Below are positions 35,920-45,369 of a stretch of DNA of 64,000 nt, in pieces. Source of the DNA: Tectiglobus sp965224045 (GTDB taxonomy: Bacteria; Pseudomonadota; Alphaproteobacteria; Rhizobiales; Hyphomicrobiaceae). The stretch's first letter is position 1, and every line of letters starts with the position of its first letter. Below the pieces are notes generated by a model. That model saw nothing but the letters and a program-made list of their open reading frames with translations, made no database searches and was not told the origin of the DNA. Both the position numbers and the translations under genes were made by a program. The stretch is from positions 1-64,000 of the forward strand of contig CBDCYD010000010.1 in the NCBI GenBank assembly GCA_965224045.1, given 5' to 3'.

Positions 35920-36124
35920 CAACCCCGAGCCATTGTTCGTTCAAGCACCGCGACGCTCGCGTGTAACTGCTTCGATTGCCACACTAGTCCTATGCTCGGC
36001 ATGGTCCGCTGCAGTGCTTTTGCCAAAACTGCATTCGCCAATCACTTGGCAGCTTGCGCGTGCATGGGAATAAGAGCATGCTGCCAAGGTTAATTTGACG
36101 TCATTCAACGCCGGAGGAGAAGAG

Positions 36125-36343
36125 ATGCCCGAAAGCGTCTATAAGATAATTGAACTCGTCGGAACCAGCAGCGAGTCTTGGGAGAAGGCTGCCGCCGCCG
36201 CCGTCAACCGTGCGTCGGAGAGCCTGCGCGAACTCAGAATCGCGGAGGTATCCGAACAGGATCTTGTCATTGAAGACGGCAAGGTGACGGCTTACCGGAC
36301 GAAGCTCAAAGTTTCGTTCAAGTACGAGGACAGTGCGTCCTAA
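36125..36343 (+). CDS. Dodecin family flavin-binding protein
   Basis: 72 residues from the ATG at 36125, with GGAGGAG upstream. The small beta-alpha-beta-beta fold is shown by YKIIELVGTSSESWEKAA, the flavin-stacking region and the strand KVTAYRTKLKVSFKYE. Dodecins form dodecamers that store riboflavin, FMN or CoA-type ligands and protect against photo-oxidative stress. It is 205 bases after the protease gene and may belong to the same stress set. Confidence 0.92.
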   Translation: MPESVYKIIELVGTSSESWEKAAAAAVNRASESLRELRIAEVSEQDLVIEDGKVTAYRTKLKVSFKYEDSAS

Positions 36344-36976
36344 TCACGTCACAGGTTCAACACGCACTGTCGCCGGGGCGAGTGCGACTTTCGATGGTGG
36401 GGCGATGGCCAGGCGATGGCCAGATCACTCAGCCCCCGACTGGCATTGACGACGATGCTGCGGCTTGTGCATGCAAGACGAGGGTCATCTCGGCAAGGCT
36501 GGTCCGAATAAGGTGATCCTCGCAGGCAGTCCGGTTCCGGGCGCAGGCGCTTGCAAGACAACAGGTCTGTCAAGCCGGCAACCCAGGCAAAAGCCATCCA
36601 GTTGCGGCAATATTTGCTCAGCCTGGCTTGTTTTTTCCGGGCCACGAGCAGAGTTGATAGCTAAATTGGCCTGCTGCGCTTTACACATTCGCAGCGGCAG
36701 AAGTGCAGACGTGTTGCGCGGCAACCTTGTCGCCGTCACGTCTGCCCGTCTTCAACCGGCGCCCAAAGCTCTTCGTACCAGCACTCCGCGAGTTCGAAGT
36801 CCGGGTCATCGAGGAACGTTCGCGTTGGCCTTGCACCCATTCCCTTTGTCGGTTCGGGGTCAAGGGATGCGCGCGCGGGCCAGATTCGGGCGTCGCGCCG
36901 CCATCGCTCTGGCCGTTCAACTGCGATGGCAATAGACTTTGCTCCAGTTGTAATGACCTTCTTGATTGGAACTCAG
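36344..36976. other. Gene-free stretch
   Basis: About 630 bases. Frames exist on both strands but none has a credible start or recognisable product. The promoter of the following nitronate monooxygenase-like gene should be at the right end. Nothing else seen. Confidence 0.45.
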
Positions 36977-38029
36977 ATGTGGTCCCGGAACAGCCTTACA
37001 GAACACCTGAATTTGGAATGGCCGATTTTCCAAGCGCCGATGGGCAGCATGACGACGCCTGCCCTTGCGGCAGCCGTTAGCAATGCCGGAGGGTTGGGCG
37101 GGCTCGGAATGTGGGGTCTGGCTGCGCCAGATGCTGAGCGCAGGATCGCTGGTTTCCGACAGCAGAGTGCAGGAGCGGTGAACGCGAACTATCCGCTTTG
37201 GAGTGCTCCCGGCGACCTGAGGGGCACGGCTCCGGAGATGAGACAAAAACTTGAGGCGATGTTTGACGAGGCAGGACTAGGCCCCATGCCCGAACCGGTT
37301 GCCGAAGGATTTGGGGTCGATGATGCGCACCTTGATATGCTGCGTCGAACGAAGCCGGAAGTGATCAGCTTCCATTTTGGTGCGCCAGATGCCGAGACAC
37401 TCAAGGCCATAAAGGAAATTGGGTGCTTCACGATATCCAGCGCGACAACGGTTGCGGAAGCGCGCGACCTTCAGGCCCTCGGGATTGATGCAGTAATTGC
37501 GCAGGGCGCAGAAGCGGGTGGTCATCGCGGCACATTCAGTGATGTCGACACGTCATTGCAAGCAGGCCTCTTCGCACTCTTGCCTCAAGTTGTTGACGCT
37601 GTAGATGTGCCGGTCATTGCGGCAGGCGGCATTGCAGACGGTCGAACCGCCGCTGCCGCCTTTATTCTCGGGGCCAGCGCCGTCCAGGTTGGAACGGCGT
37701 TCCTGCTGACGGAAGAAGCAAACGTACCCGCGGCGCACAGGGCTGCGCTGCAGAACGCTGATGACGCCTCAACGGTCGTGACGAGCGCCATATCCGGCAA
37801 ACCCGCTCGCGCTATCCGCAACCGGCTGGTTGATGAACTGTCATCGCTGCAGCCCATACCATTTCCCGGACAGCAAAGCGTCACGGGCGCCTTGAAGTCC
37901 GCGGGAGATCCTCAGTTGAGCAGCATGTATGCCGGACAATCGGCAGCGCTCGCTCGTCCCATGGGCGCAGCGGACCTCATTCGTTGGCTGGCAACGGACA
38001 TAAGCAAGCAGCTCAAAAAGTTCAGTTAG
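36977..38029 (+). CDS. Nitronate monooxygenase family protein
   Basis: 350 residues, an FMN-dependent TIM barrel of the NMO / 2-nitropropane dioxygenase type. Landmarks are PIFQAPMGSMTTPALAAAV, AQGAEAGGHRG with the catalytic-site His, AAGGIADGRTAAAAFILGA and the phosphate loop ASAVQVGTAFLLTEE. It could oxidise nitronates such as propionate-3-nitronate, or be an enoyl reductase-like relative; substrate unproven. Single gene, start chosen at ATG 36977 for family length. Confidence 0.88.
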   Translation: MWSRNSLTEHLNLEWPIFQAPMGSMTTPALAAAVSNAGGLGGLGMWGLAAPDAERRIAGFRQQSAGAVNANYPLWSAPGDLRGTAPEMRQKLEAMFDEAGLGPMPEPVAEGFGVDDAHLDMLRRTKPEVISFHFGAPDAETLKAIKEIGCFTISSATTVAEARDLQALGIDAVIAQGAEAGGHRGTFSDVDTSLQAGLFALLPQVVDAVDVPVIAAGGIADGRTAAAAFILGASAVQVGTAFLLTEEANVPAAHRAALQNADDASTVVTSAISGKPARAIRNRLVDELSSLQPIPFPGQQSVTGALKSAGDPQLSSMYAGQSAALARPMGAADLIRWLATDISKQLKKFS

Positions 38030-38193
38030 ATCTTGCCGTCCGATTGGCCCGCATTGCCGACCTTGCTGTGCCCAGATCGACATTATCGGTCCCGCGCCAG
38101 CAACGGACGCGAGCAGGTGAGGCAATACCCCTGTTGCATCATAAAATCTCAATCGCATAAGTGGGCGGACGCCTGCCAGCGAAGGAACTACAC

Positions 38194-38799
38194 ATGCTGA
38201 TGCCTCATGAACAAGCGCCTTCAAGTTCCAACGCCATTGCATTCGCGAAACGACTTGCCGACTTGATCCCGACGCTACGGACGGATCGATTGCGCCTGAG
38301 AGCGCCGACCCTCTCGGACTTCGCCTGGTATGCCGAGATCGCCTTGTCCCCGAAAGGCAGGTTTATATTGAACGACCCGAACCGAGAGAGAGCCTGGTAT
38401 GACTTCGCCAACATGGTTGCGTGCTGGTTATTGCGCGGGCACGGACTTTGGACAGTCGAGCGCCATGAGGACAACGAGGTCATCGGTTTCGTGCTCATCG
38501 GCTTTGAGCCCGGCGACCACGAGCCTGAACTTGGATACATGCTTCGCGAACACGCAGAGGGCCGAGGTTATGCGACGGAAGCTGCCCGCAGAGCAATGCG
38601 GTACGCTTTCGAGGAACTTGGGCTTACGACGCTCGTCAGCACTATGGATCACGACAATGCCGCTTCTCTCAAAGTAGCTCAAAAACTCGGCGGGGTTCGC
38701 GACCCGAGTGCGGAACAGGAGCACGGCAACGCGATTTTGGTATTGCGCTATTCTGGTGAACACAGCATGGCAGCGGTATCGTCAAGAACGGACTCGTAG
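38194..38799 (+). CDS. GNAT family N-acetyltransferase
   Basis: 201 residues from the ATG at 38194 (AAGGA upstream). It belongs to the RimJ/RimL-like acetyltransferase_3 group: LRTDRLRLRAPTLSDF at the N-terminal end, GYMLREHAEGRGYATEAARR (acetyl-CoA pyrophosphate loop; the R/Q-x-x-G-x-G/A feature is the EGRGYA part) and DHDNAASLKVAQKLG. Substrate may be a ribosomal protein N-terminus or small amine; unknown. Confidence 0.9.
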   Translation: MLMPHEQAPSSSNAIAFAKRLADLIPTLRTDRLRLRAPTLSDFAWYAEIALSPKGRFILNDPNRERAWYDFANMVACWLLRGHGLWTVERHEDNEVIGFVLIGFEPGDHEPELGYMLREHAEGRGYATEAARRAMRYAFEELGLTTLVSTMDHDNAASLKVAQKLGGVRDPSAEQEHGNAILVLRYSGEHSMAAVSSRTDS

Positions 38800-38876
38800 T
38801 GCTCGTCCGAGACCTTCAGGAGCGGGCCGCAACCGGCCGTTGCAGGTTGCTGTGACCAGCTGGCCGAGCCTTCTTG

Positions 38877-39182
38877 TCAAGCGGGGTGGTGGTCGAAACC
38901 GTCCAGCAGAACAGCATCCGCACTGCTGGCTGCGAGGCGCAGTTCTAGCAAGGGACGGTATTCATCGGATTGGTACCAAGCCCGCGCTGCTGCAACGGTG
39001 GGAAACTCGATGATAACGGGGATGCTTGGCGCCCATTCTCCCTCGACTTTCTCGACATTTCCACCAAGCACAAGATAGCGGCCTCCATACTGCTCAACTG
39101 TTGCGAAGACCTTGCTTCGATAGTCGGACAGCTTGTTTTGATCGATAATTTCACGAACATCGAACAGATAGTAGGCAGGCAT
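38877..39182 (-). CDS. DUF1330 domain-containing protein
   Basis: 101 residues from the ATG at 39182 with AAGGAG 9 bases upstream. It is a ferredoxin-like (dimeric alpha/beta barrel) small protein: MPAYYLFDVREIID, GGRYLVLGGNVEKVEG and WYQSDEYRPLLELR are typical. Function of the family is not established. It is divergent from the AraC regulator with a 117-base shared control region, so it may be that regulator's target. Confidence 0.9.
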   Translation of the reverse strand: MPAYYLFDVREIIDQNKLSDYRSKVFATVEQYGGRYLVLGGNVEKVEGEWAPSIPVIIEFPTVAAARAWYQSDEYRPLLELRLAASSADAVLLDGFDHHPA

Positions 39183-39299
39183 GCGCTTTGCTCCTTCATT
39201 GGACGCATCCGCGTGGATGTTGCTTAACTGTCCCTCGTTCCGTCCCTTGCGAGACCGGCATTCGTTGACAGAGGATCCATCACCTTTGGATGAGAATGA

Positions 39300-40385
39300 A
39301 TGATCCAAACACCAGATATCTTGATCGTTACTCCAAACGGAAACGATGATCGCGCTCGCGATGCGGAACCGCTTGTCAGGGCGCAGCTGCAGGATGACCC
39401 CCTTGGTGACGTTCTTGCATTTGTGAAGCTTACAGGTGCGCTGTTCTTTGTGGCCGATGCGACTTCGCCCTGGTGCGTGGAAGTCCCTCACGTGCGCCAT
39501 TTTGCTCGCACTGTGATGCCGCGCGCTCAACACGTGTTCTCTTACCATATCGCGGTGGAGGGCAGCGGCTATGCAAGCCTTCCCGGCGGAAAACCGATTG
39601 CCTACGATGCCGGTGATATTCTCATTTTTCCTCACGGCGACGGTTACAAGATGCAGAATGCCGTCGAGACGCCACCGGAATTCTCGTTCGACGAAACTCT
39701 AGAATTCATGCGGATGCTGGCCGACGGGTCGCTTCCGTTCGTGGTTCCCGAAGGCGGCGGGGAAACGCCCGGCTCTAAAACCATCTGCGGTTTTCTTGGA
39801 TGCGACACTCGTCCGTTCAACCCGATACTTGTGGGGTTGCCAAAAATGCTTCTCCTGCGGCGGCCGCGCGACCGGAAGCACGACATGCTGGATCAGTTGA
39901 TTGCCGTGACGATGGAGGAAGCGCAGGCCGGGAGGTCCGGCGGCAGGAGTGTCAACCTGCGTTTGAGTGAGTTGCTGTTTGTCGAAGCCTTGCGCAGATA
40001 TATCGATGCGCCAGGACCCAAGCCGCCGGGATGGCTCGCCGCGCTGAAAGACGGCATGATCTCGAAGGCATTGAGTGTCATCCATGCGGACTTGGCAAAG
40101 GATTGGACAGTCGAAAATCTGGCGCAGACCGTTGGTGTCTCGCGCTCGTCATTGGCTCAACGCTTTGTCGATAAAGTTGGTCATCCCCCGCTGCGCTATC
40201 TCATGCTTTGGCGCATGCAAACTGCAGCTCACATCTTGGCTGACGGGAGGCTGTCGGTGGCAGAGGTCGGCCGGCGCGTTGGGTATGATGCCGAAGCGGC
40301 TTTCAGCCGGCGGTTCAAGAGTGTAGTGGGGCTTACGCCATCTGAGTGGCGCGATCAGGAGCAATCGAAAAATCGTCCTGCGTAG
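39300..40385 (+). CDS. AraC family transcriptional regulator with cupin N-terminal domain
   Basis: 361 residues. The N-terminal cupin-type sensor (about 25-210) has the AraC-binding form of the cupin_6 group (HIAVEGSGYASLPGG, YDAGDILIFPHGD). The C-terminal pair of helix-turn-helix units (about 255-355) includes WTVENLAQTVGVSRSSLAQRF, and VGYDAEAAFSRRFKSVVG is the second HTH with the family tail LTPSEWR. It likely controls the divergent DUF1330 gene. Confidence 0.93.
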   Translation: MIQTPDILIVTPNGNDDRARDAEPLVRAQLQDDPLGDVLAFVKLTGALFFVADATSPWCVEVPHVRHFARTVMPRAQHVFSYHIAVEGSGYASLPGGKPIAYDAGDILIFPHGDGYKMQNAVETPPEFSFDETLEFMRMLADGSLPFVVPEGGGETPGSKTICGFLGCDTRPFNPILVGLPKMLLLRRPRDRKHDMLDQLIAVTMEEAQAGRSGGRSVNLRLSELLFVEALRRYIDAPGPKPPGWLAALKDGMISKALSVIHADLAKDWTVENLAQTVGVSRSSLAQRFVDKVGHPPLRYLMLWRMQTAAHILADGRLSVAEVGRRVGYDAEAAFSRRFKSVVGLTPSEWRDQEQSKNRPA

Positions 40386-41028
40386 GAAGGGATATTTCTA
40401 CCTCGCCGACCCCACAGCATGACGAGCAGCGAACAAGTGTTTAAGAAATCAAATCGGCCACCATCCGACAGGGCTACTGTTGAGCAGACTATTTCCGAAC
40501 GAGAGCGGACATAGTCTGCTCAATAATTTAGAGGCGATCATCATCGTGCCTCAGCTTCGGGCATGTTTCATCTGTTGCGCCATTTTGGTTCCAGCGCCTT
40601 CACTTCGGTTGCGGTCGCCGAGATCGTGCGCGCGCCAGCCGTGCACTATTCCCGCATGATCCAGGTGATGTCGCCGCTCGACAATGTCTGGCTCATACCG
40701 TGGCCGATGGGTTCATGGACACTGGATGCCAGTTTTGCATGGCCAAATGCGCCAGTGAGATCTGGCGGCAACGACTAGCTTCGATTCAAGTCGGGGACGG
40801 GTAACGGTGCGCACGATTGGCGCGGTCTTTGCGGCACGTAGATTTTCGGCCGTGCCCGCTCGGTGAGGGAGGCGGGACGCGTGTTCGGATCAAACTTGCA
40901 AGTTCGGCCGCTTCGCCTCAATCTGCAGTGATGGCATCGGGGGCGATTGCGCCATTGGCAGCAATTTCCTTGTCCTGCACTTGCTCGTGGGTGCGCGGTT
41001 TTTTTGGTCCGGTCGGTTCGGGGAAGTC
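40386..41028. other. Intergenic stretch with inverted repeat
   Basis: About 640 bases between araC-type and patatin-type genes. Besides the inverted repeat at 40480-40523 it holds a 71-residue plus frame (40563-40778) that has no recognisable product and is probably not a gene. A second small dyad (GAGGC with GCCTC, about 40530-40555) follows the inverted repeat. Confidence 0.4.
40480..40523. repeat. Perfect 13-bp inverted repeat
   Basis: TTGAGCAGACTAT (40480-40492) and ATAGTCTGCTCAA (40511-40523) match perfectly around an 18-base loop, followed by TAATTT. It lies 95 bases past the AraC-type gene. It may be a terminator or a regulator site; the loop length is long for the former. Confidence 0.55.
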
Positions 41029-44000
41029 ATGTCCAGCGTTCACCCTGATACTGCTGCGGTGGGTTCCTCGCAGCCGGTTCGATCGTTTGCTGCCGGGGTC
41101 GCCGAGCGTATTGCGATGAATTGGGCCACGGTGCGGGCCTTCTTTCGCGGGCTGCACTTTGCATGGGTGCCGTTTGCGAGCGTGCTGCTCGGCTTTGTTA
41201 TGTTCGCGCTGGCGCCGCAGGCACAGGATCTCTTTCTGGAGGTGCGTGGCGACACGCGCATCGCGGTGCTCTTCTGGATCGGCTTTTATGCCGCCGTGCT
41301 GTTGGTGTGGGCGTTGCCGGTCTACGTTTCGGCACGCTGGATCCTTTACCGGTTTCGAGACAGCCGCGCGCTGTCGCAAGGCGACGGAGCGATGAGCGAC
41401 TGGCTCTGCCGGATTATCCCTCGCGTCCTGGCGGTCGGTTGTCTGGCCGCTATCTTCGTCGGCCAGCTGTTGGCGCTGTCCAACGCGCCGACGCTTGGTG
41501 CGGAGAGCTGGGCAACGGAGATCGCGAGTTCTCTCCAGGAAGAGAGCAGCAAAGCCTACGGCTCGTGTGTCGGTGAAAATTCGGGAATCTGGCGCGAGCT
41601 GGTTTGTGCCGCCAGCAACTTCGAAGACCTGGTACAAGTTGGACTGTACCACGCGTCGGACAACGCCGGGGCCGAAAACGTCGTTTTGATCTTCTACGGT
41701 ATTCTCCTCGGCCTGATCGTCATTGTGTTGTTGTTGACATGGATATATTTCACGCCTCGGTTGCCGAAGTGGGTGTGGGTCGCGCTGGCCGCGTATCTCA
41801 GTTATTTGGCCATCTTTACCGGTGTTGCCGTGTTGTCGGCCAATGTCACTTTCGGCGAACCGATGGATAGCATTGTTCGTTCGGTGTCAGAACATGCCTA
41901 TTCGGACTTCTATTTGAGCATTTTCGGCCTTTTGCCGATCGTGATCTGGTATGCGCTTCCGTTCGTGCTGCGCAAGATTCCCTATCTGTGGCTGCGCCAA
42001 TCCCTGGTCGGTCTGTGGTGGACCGCGATGGCATTGGCTCTGAGCGTTGTGTCTCTGGCGCTTGCGGTGGCTGCTTACGGATATGCGCTCAACGAATTCT
42101 TGCGCCCGGTCGGATTGGGCCATCTCGCGGTCCTGCCAATTATCACAGCTGTGCTGACGTTATCGGTGTGGTGGTGGCTGCGCCCGGCGCGGCACAAGGG
42201 GGCAAGCCGCCTCGGCGCCGTGCTGTTGCGCCAAACCCGACAGGATGAAGCGTCAAATGCCGATTCCCTGATGGCCACCGACTTGATTTGGAACCCGGCG
42301 TTCTACGCCCTCTTGGTATTGACAGTGGTGTTGCTGGCGTTTCAGGTCATCCCGCATCCGGTAGTGGTCACCGAGCATGTCTACCGGGCATTGATGGTTC
42401 CGTTCTTCCTGGGCCTGTTGGTCCCGGCGGTCACCTACATAAGTCACTTCTCCTTTTGGGTTCGGGCGCCGATCGTGCTGGGCGGGATCGTGGTGTTTTC
42501 GCTGATCAGTGCGATGCGCCCCGACATCTACGATGTGCGCACGGCGAAGAAGGCCGCTGAGCGACCAAACCTCGAACAAACGGTGCAGCGCTGGGCCGAC
42601 GTCAACAACTGTGTCCTCAATGCCGATGCGCCAAATCTCATTGCTTCACCGCAATGTCCGCAGCCGATCATCATGGCGGCCGCCGGTGGAGCGAGCCGGG
42701 CCGGCTTCCTTGTTGGCGGTGTCGTTGGTTCGCTGATTGACGCCGAGGGGCGGGACGATGCAAGGCGGCATCCCTTCGCCAAGCAACTGTTTGCAATTTC
42801 CGGGGTCTCCGGCGGCGCGCTCGGTGCTGCCGTCGTCTACGGTGCGCTCGCCGACAGCCAGCTGAAGCAGCACGCGAGCAACGGCATCGGGCAGCCGCCC
42901 TGCAAAGAGGGTGCGCATGATACCGAATACTTCGCGCCGGACAGGCGCGTTGCCGAGAGCTGGCGCAGCTGCCTCGAACAAATTCTTGCAGGCGATTTCC
43001 TGTCGCCGGTGTTCGTCGGCCTGATCAGCAATGATCTGTTCGGTGCCCCGATCCGACATGACAGAGCCGCAATACTGGAGAACGCATGGGAACGCCGCTA
43101 CGCACACCTGACCGGCCAGCGTGTTGACGATCCCGCCAATCGCTCGACACTCGAACGGTCGTTGACGGAGCTGCGCAACGATGTGCTTAACGCGGCTCCG
43201 AACAACTGGTTGCCAATGCTGCTGTTGAACGGCACCTCGGTAACAACCGGGCGGCGCATCATCGTGAGCGATGTCGATACCAGATATTCCGAGTTTTCGG
43301 CTGCCGGTAACGCACCACGCCGGCGTCTGTTCCGGGATGCCTATGATCTGCATGAGCTGCTCGAGCCGCAACGCAGCAATTTCGATGGCGTGATACCAAG
43401 TCCGGATGGCCGCAGCTTTTTCACTCGGACGGCTGACGACGGAGCATTGCAGCTTTGGGACATGGAGAGCGGCCAAGTGCGATGGTCCGTAAAGCCAGAA
43501 AAGGAAGAAAGTTTCGAAAAGCGGCAGTTCATCGACGAAGGCCGGCAGATTATCGCCGCCTCGGAGTCCGGCTACATGCTGATCGAATCAGGGACGGGAA
43601 AGGTTCTGAGAACCGGCAATTTCATCGAAATCCTTCGGCAGAACGGGGCGGAGATTGACGAATACCCGCACGTTATCTCCGTTCTCAGGCCGGATGGCGG
43701 GGCGATCCTGGTGTCGGTAGCGAAAGAGCTTGTGCTGATCGATGTCGCCACGGGTCGTGCTCGCGCTATCCGACCGTTCCCGGATGTGACGAGCCGCCCG
43801 GTTGCGGCCGCTTTCAGTGCCGACAGCAAGTTGCTGGCTGCGATATGGTACGAGGATCCTGGGCAGCCAGAAAAATTCAAGCATCACGTGGCGGTGGTCG
43901 ATGCCCGGACGCTGGAAACGAAACGAGTCGTCAGGAACAAGGGATCAACTGATGCTCATGGCGAAATCACCGTCAGCCGTGATGGCCGGATCGTCGTCAT

Positions 44001-45048
44001 CGGTGCCGGCGGGCATACCGGCTCGCTCGTGTTCGTGGACATGGAGAGCGGCGAAGCCAAACAACCCAGCGCAGATACCGCATTTGGGGAGCACGAGTTT
44101 TTTTCCAACTTCGCGTTCAGCCCGGACGACAAGTACCTGGTCGCGACGACGGCCAGTTCAAGTTATCTGTACGATGTCGAGGACAAGCGGTTTCTCAAGT
44201 CGTTCAAGCCACTTGAATTGGTCAGGGTGAACACCAAGACCTATGCGATCGTCCTGCATGGCGGGCGGGTTCGCATGGCTGTGTTCGACAACGGGCAGGT
44301 CCAGTTCGAGCGAAGCTTCAAAGGCAATGAAGGCCTGGTTCAACAAGCAAAATTGTTCGCCGATGGAACGCGACTACTGACGCACGATGACAACGGTGCA
44401 GCGCGCATCTGGGATGTCCGGACGGGCCGTGAGCTGCGTGTCCTGCGAAGCATTCAAACCGATGCCTCCTGCGAAACGTGTGATATCCGGCTCAGCACCG
44501 CTGCCTCGTCAAGCGCACGGTTTCCGGTGATCTCACCGCATGGGAACATCCGGCGGTCGCCAGAAGAGGATCCGGTCGATCGCGTCGTCGATGGCGGTTA
44601 CTATGAGAATTTCGGGGCGATCACGGCGTTCGAATTGGCTGATGTCCTGCGTTCGCGTTACGGCCTGCGCCCTGCCGTCATTCTGGTCAACAACGAGCCG
44701 TCGGTGTCAGGCATGAACTGCATCCTGGCCGACAGCCAGATTGCGTATCCGGACGCTCCGCGATCGATCGCGTTCTCGACGGTGCGCTCGCCATTGCGAG
44801 CGGTGCTCGGAACACGCGGCGCGCGCGGCACCCACGCCGCCGTCGAGTTGTGTTCCAGAATTGGCACGGAGAACTTCGCCTTCATTACCGTTCAGCCGGA
44901 TCGCATCAACAACTCCAAGGCGCTGTCGATGAGTTGGTGGCTGTCGAAACACGTCCAGAGCTACCTTGATGCACAAATCGATGAAACCGGTGAGCAGAGC
45001 AACGCCGAAGCGTTTCGCAAGATCGACAAATGGAGGCGCGCGAACTGA
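41029..45048 (+). CDS. Polytopic membrane patatin-like lipase with an inserted WD40-type propeller
   Basis: About 1,339 residues from the ATG at 41029 (GGGGAAG just upstream; another ATG lies at 41116). Residues ~30-500 hold ten or eleven membrane helices. A patatin-like fold follows: oxyanion loop AAAGGASRAG (about 550-559), nucleophile Ser594 in SGVSGG, then SARFPVISPHG (about 1162) and the catalytic Asp1188 in DGGYYENFG. Between RDAYDLHELLEP and DIRLSTAA about 365 residues are inserted, forming seven or eight WD40-type repeats (QLWDMESGQVRW, RIWDVRTGREL, several SPDG/SPDD turns). Likely a membrane-bound acyl hydrolase gated by a propeller; no family name is known to me. Substrate unknown. 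Confidence 0.85.
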   Translation: MSSVHPDTAAVGSSQPVRSFAAGVAERIAMNWATVRAFFRGLHFAWVPFASVLLGFVMFALAPQAQDLFLEVRGDTRIAVLFWIGFYAAVLLVWALPVYVSARWILYRFRDSRALSQGDGAMSDWLCRIIPRVLAVGCLAAIFVGQLLALSNAPTLGAESWATEIASSLQEESSKAYGSCVGENSGIWRELVCAASNFEDLVQVGLYHASDNAGAENVVLIFYGILLGLIVIVLLLTWIYFTPRLPKWVWVALAAYLSYLAIFTGVAVLSANVTFGEPMDSIVRSVSEHAYSDFYLSIFGLLPIVIWYALPFVLRKIPYLWLRQSLVGLWWTAMALALSVVSLALAVAAYGYALNEFLRPVGLGHLAVLPIITAVLTLSVWWWLRPARHKGASRLGAVLLRQTRQDEASNADSLMATDLIWNPAFYALLVLTVVLLAFQVIPHPVVVTEHVYRALMVPFFLGLLVPAVTYISHFSFWVRAPIVLGGIVVFSLISAMRPDIYDVRTAKKAAERPNLEQTVQRWADVNNCVLNADAPNLIASPQCPQPIIMAAAGGASRAGFLVGGVVGSLIDAEGRDDARRHPFAKQLFAISGVSGGALGAAVVYGALADSQLKQHASNGIGQPPCKEGAHDTEYFAPDRRVAESWRSCLEQILAGDFLSPVFVGLISNDLFGAPIRHDRAAILENAWERRYAHLTGQRVDDPANRSTLERSLTELRNDVLNAAPNNWLPMLLLNGTSVTTGRRIIVSDVDTRYSEFSAAGNAPRRRLFRDAYDLHELLEPQRSNFDGVIPSPDGRSFFTRTADDGALQLWDMESGQVRWSVKPEKEESFEKRQFIDEGRQIIAASESGYMLIESGTGKVLRTGNFIEILRQNGAEIDEYPHVISVLRPDGGAILVSVAKELVLIDVATGRARAIRPFPDVTSRPVAAAFSADSKLLAAIWYEDPGQPEKFKHHVAVVDARTLETKRVVRNKGSTDAHGEITVSRDGRIVVIGAGGHTGSLVFVDMESGEAKQPSADTAFGEHEFFSNFAFSPDDKYLVATTASSSYLYDVEDKRFLKSFKPLELVRVNTKTYAIVLHGGRVRMAVFDNGQVQFERSFKGNEGLVQQAKLFADGTRLLTHDDNGAARIWDVRTGRELRVLRSIQTDASCETCDIRLSTAASSSARFPVISPHGNIRRSPEEDPVDRVVDGGYYENFGAITAFELADVLRSRYGLRPAVILVNNEPSVSGMNCILADSQIAYPDAPRSIAFSTVRSPLRAVLGTRGARGTHAAVELCSRIGTENFAFITVQPDRINNSKALSMSWWLSKHVQSYLDAQIDETGEQSNAEAFRKIDKWRRAN

Positions 45049-45369
45049 GGGGCGTGCAGCGGTGGGATTGCCGGCATGCGTGCGCCTGAAGCCAAAGCGG
45101 GTGCATCTGCAAAGCATTTTGTTCGCGTTCAGTCTACTGGGCGAGGTTGTCCTGCTTGGGGCAGTGCGGCAGGTTCCGGCTGCGACATCTATGATGCTCT
45201 TTGCGACCGGCTGCCGCCAGGGCCGTCGATCGGGTCTTCTAAGGGCGTGCGAAGCAGGGCATAACTGATGACGAATCGCAGCCGTTTGCGCGCCTGCTCC
45301 GACGGGTGATTGCCAACCGTCTGCGCCGGCCCGCTGCCATCCGGAACATTTTGGGGGAACCTGCAGGTT
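45049..45369. other. Gap before the DUF808 gene
   Basis: About 320 bases of GC-rich DNA after the patatin-type gene. Several frames overlap it but none is credible. No terminator or other signal was recognised. Confidence 0.4.

Noticed and set aside
35920..36073. Possible small membrane protein just after the site-2 protease gene
   Set aside because: The hydrophobic stretch lies in a frame that runs through the protease gene from 35795 and has no separate start codon with ribosome site.
40563..40778. 71-residue frame upstream of the patatin-type gene
   Set aside because: No ribosome site, no recognisable product and atypical amino acid content; left as non-coding.
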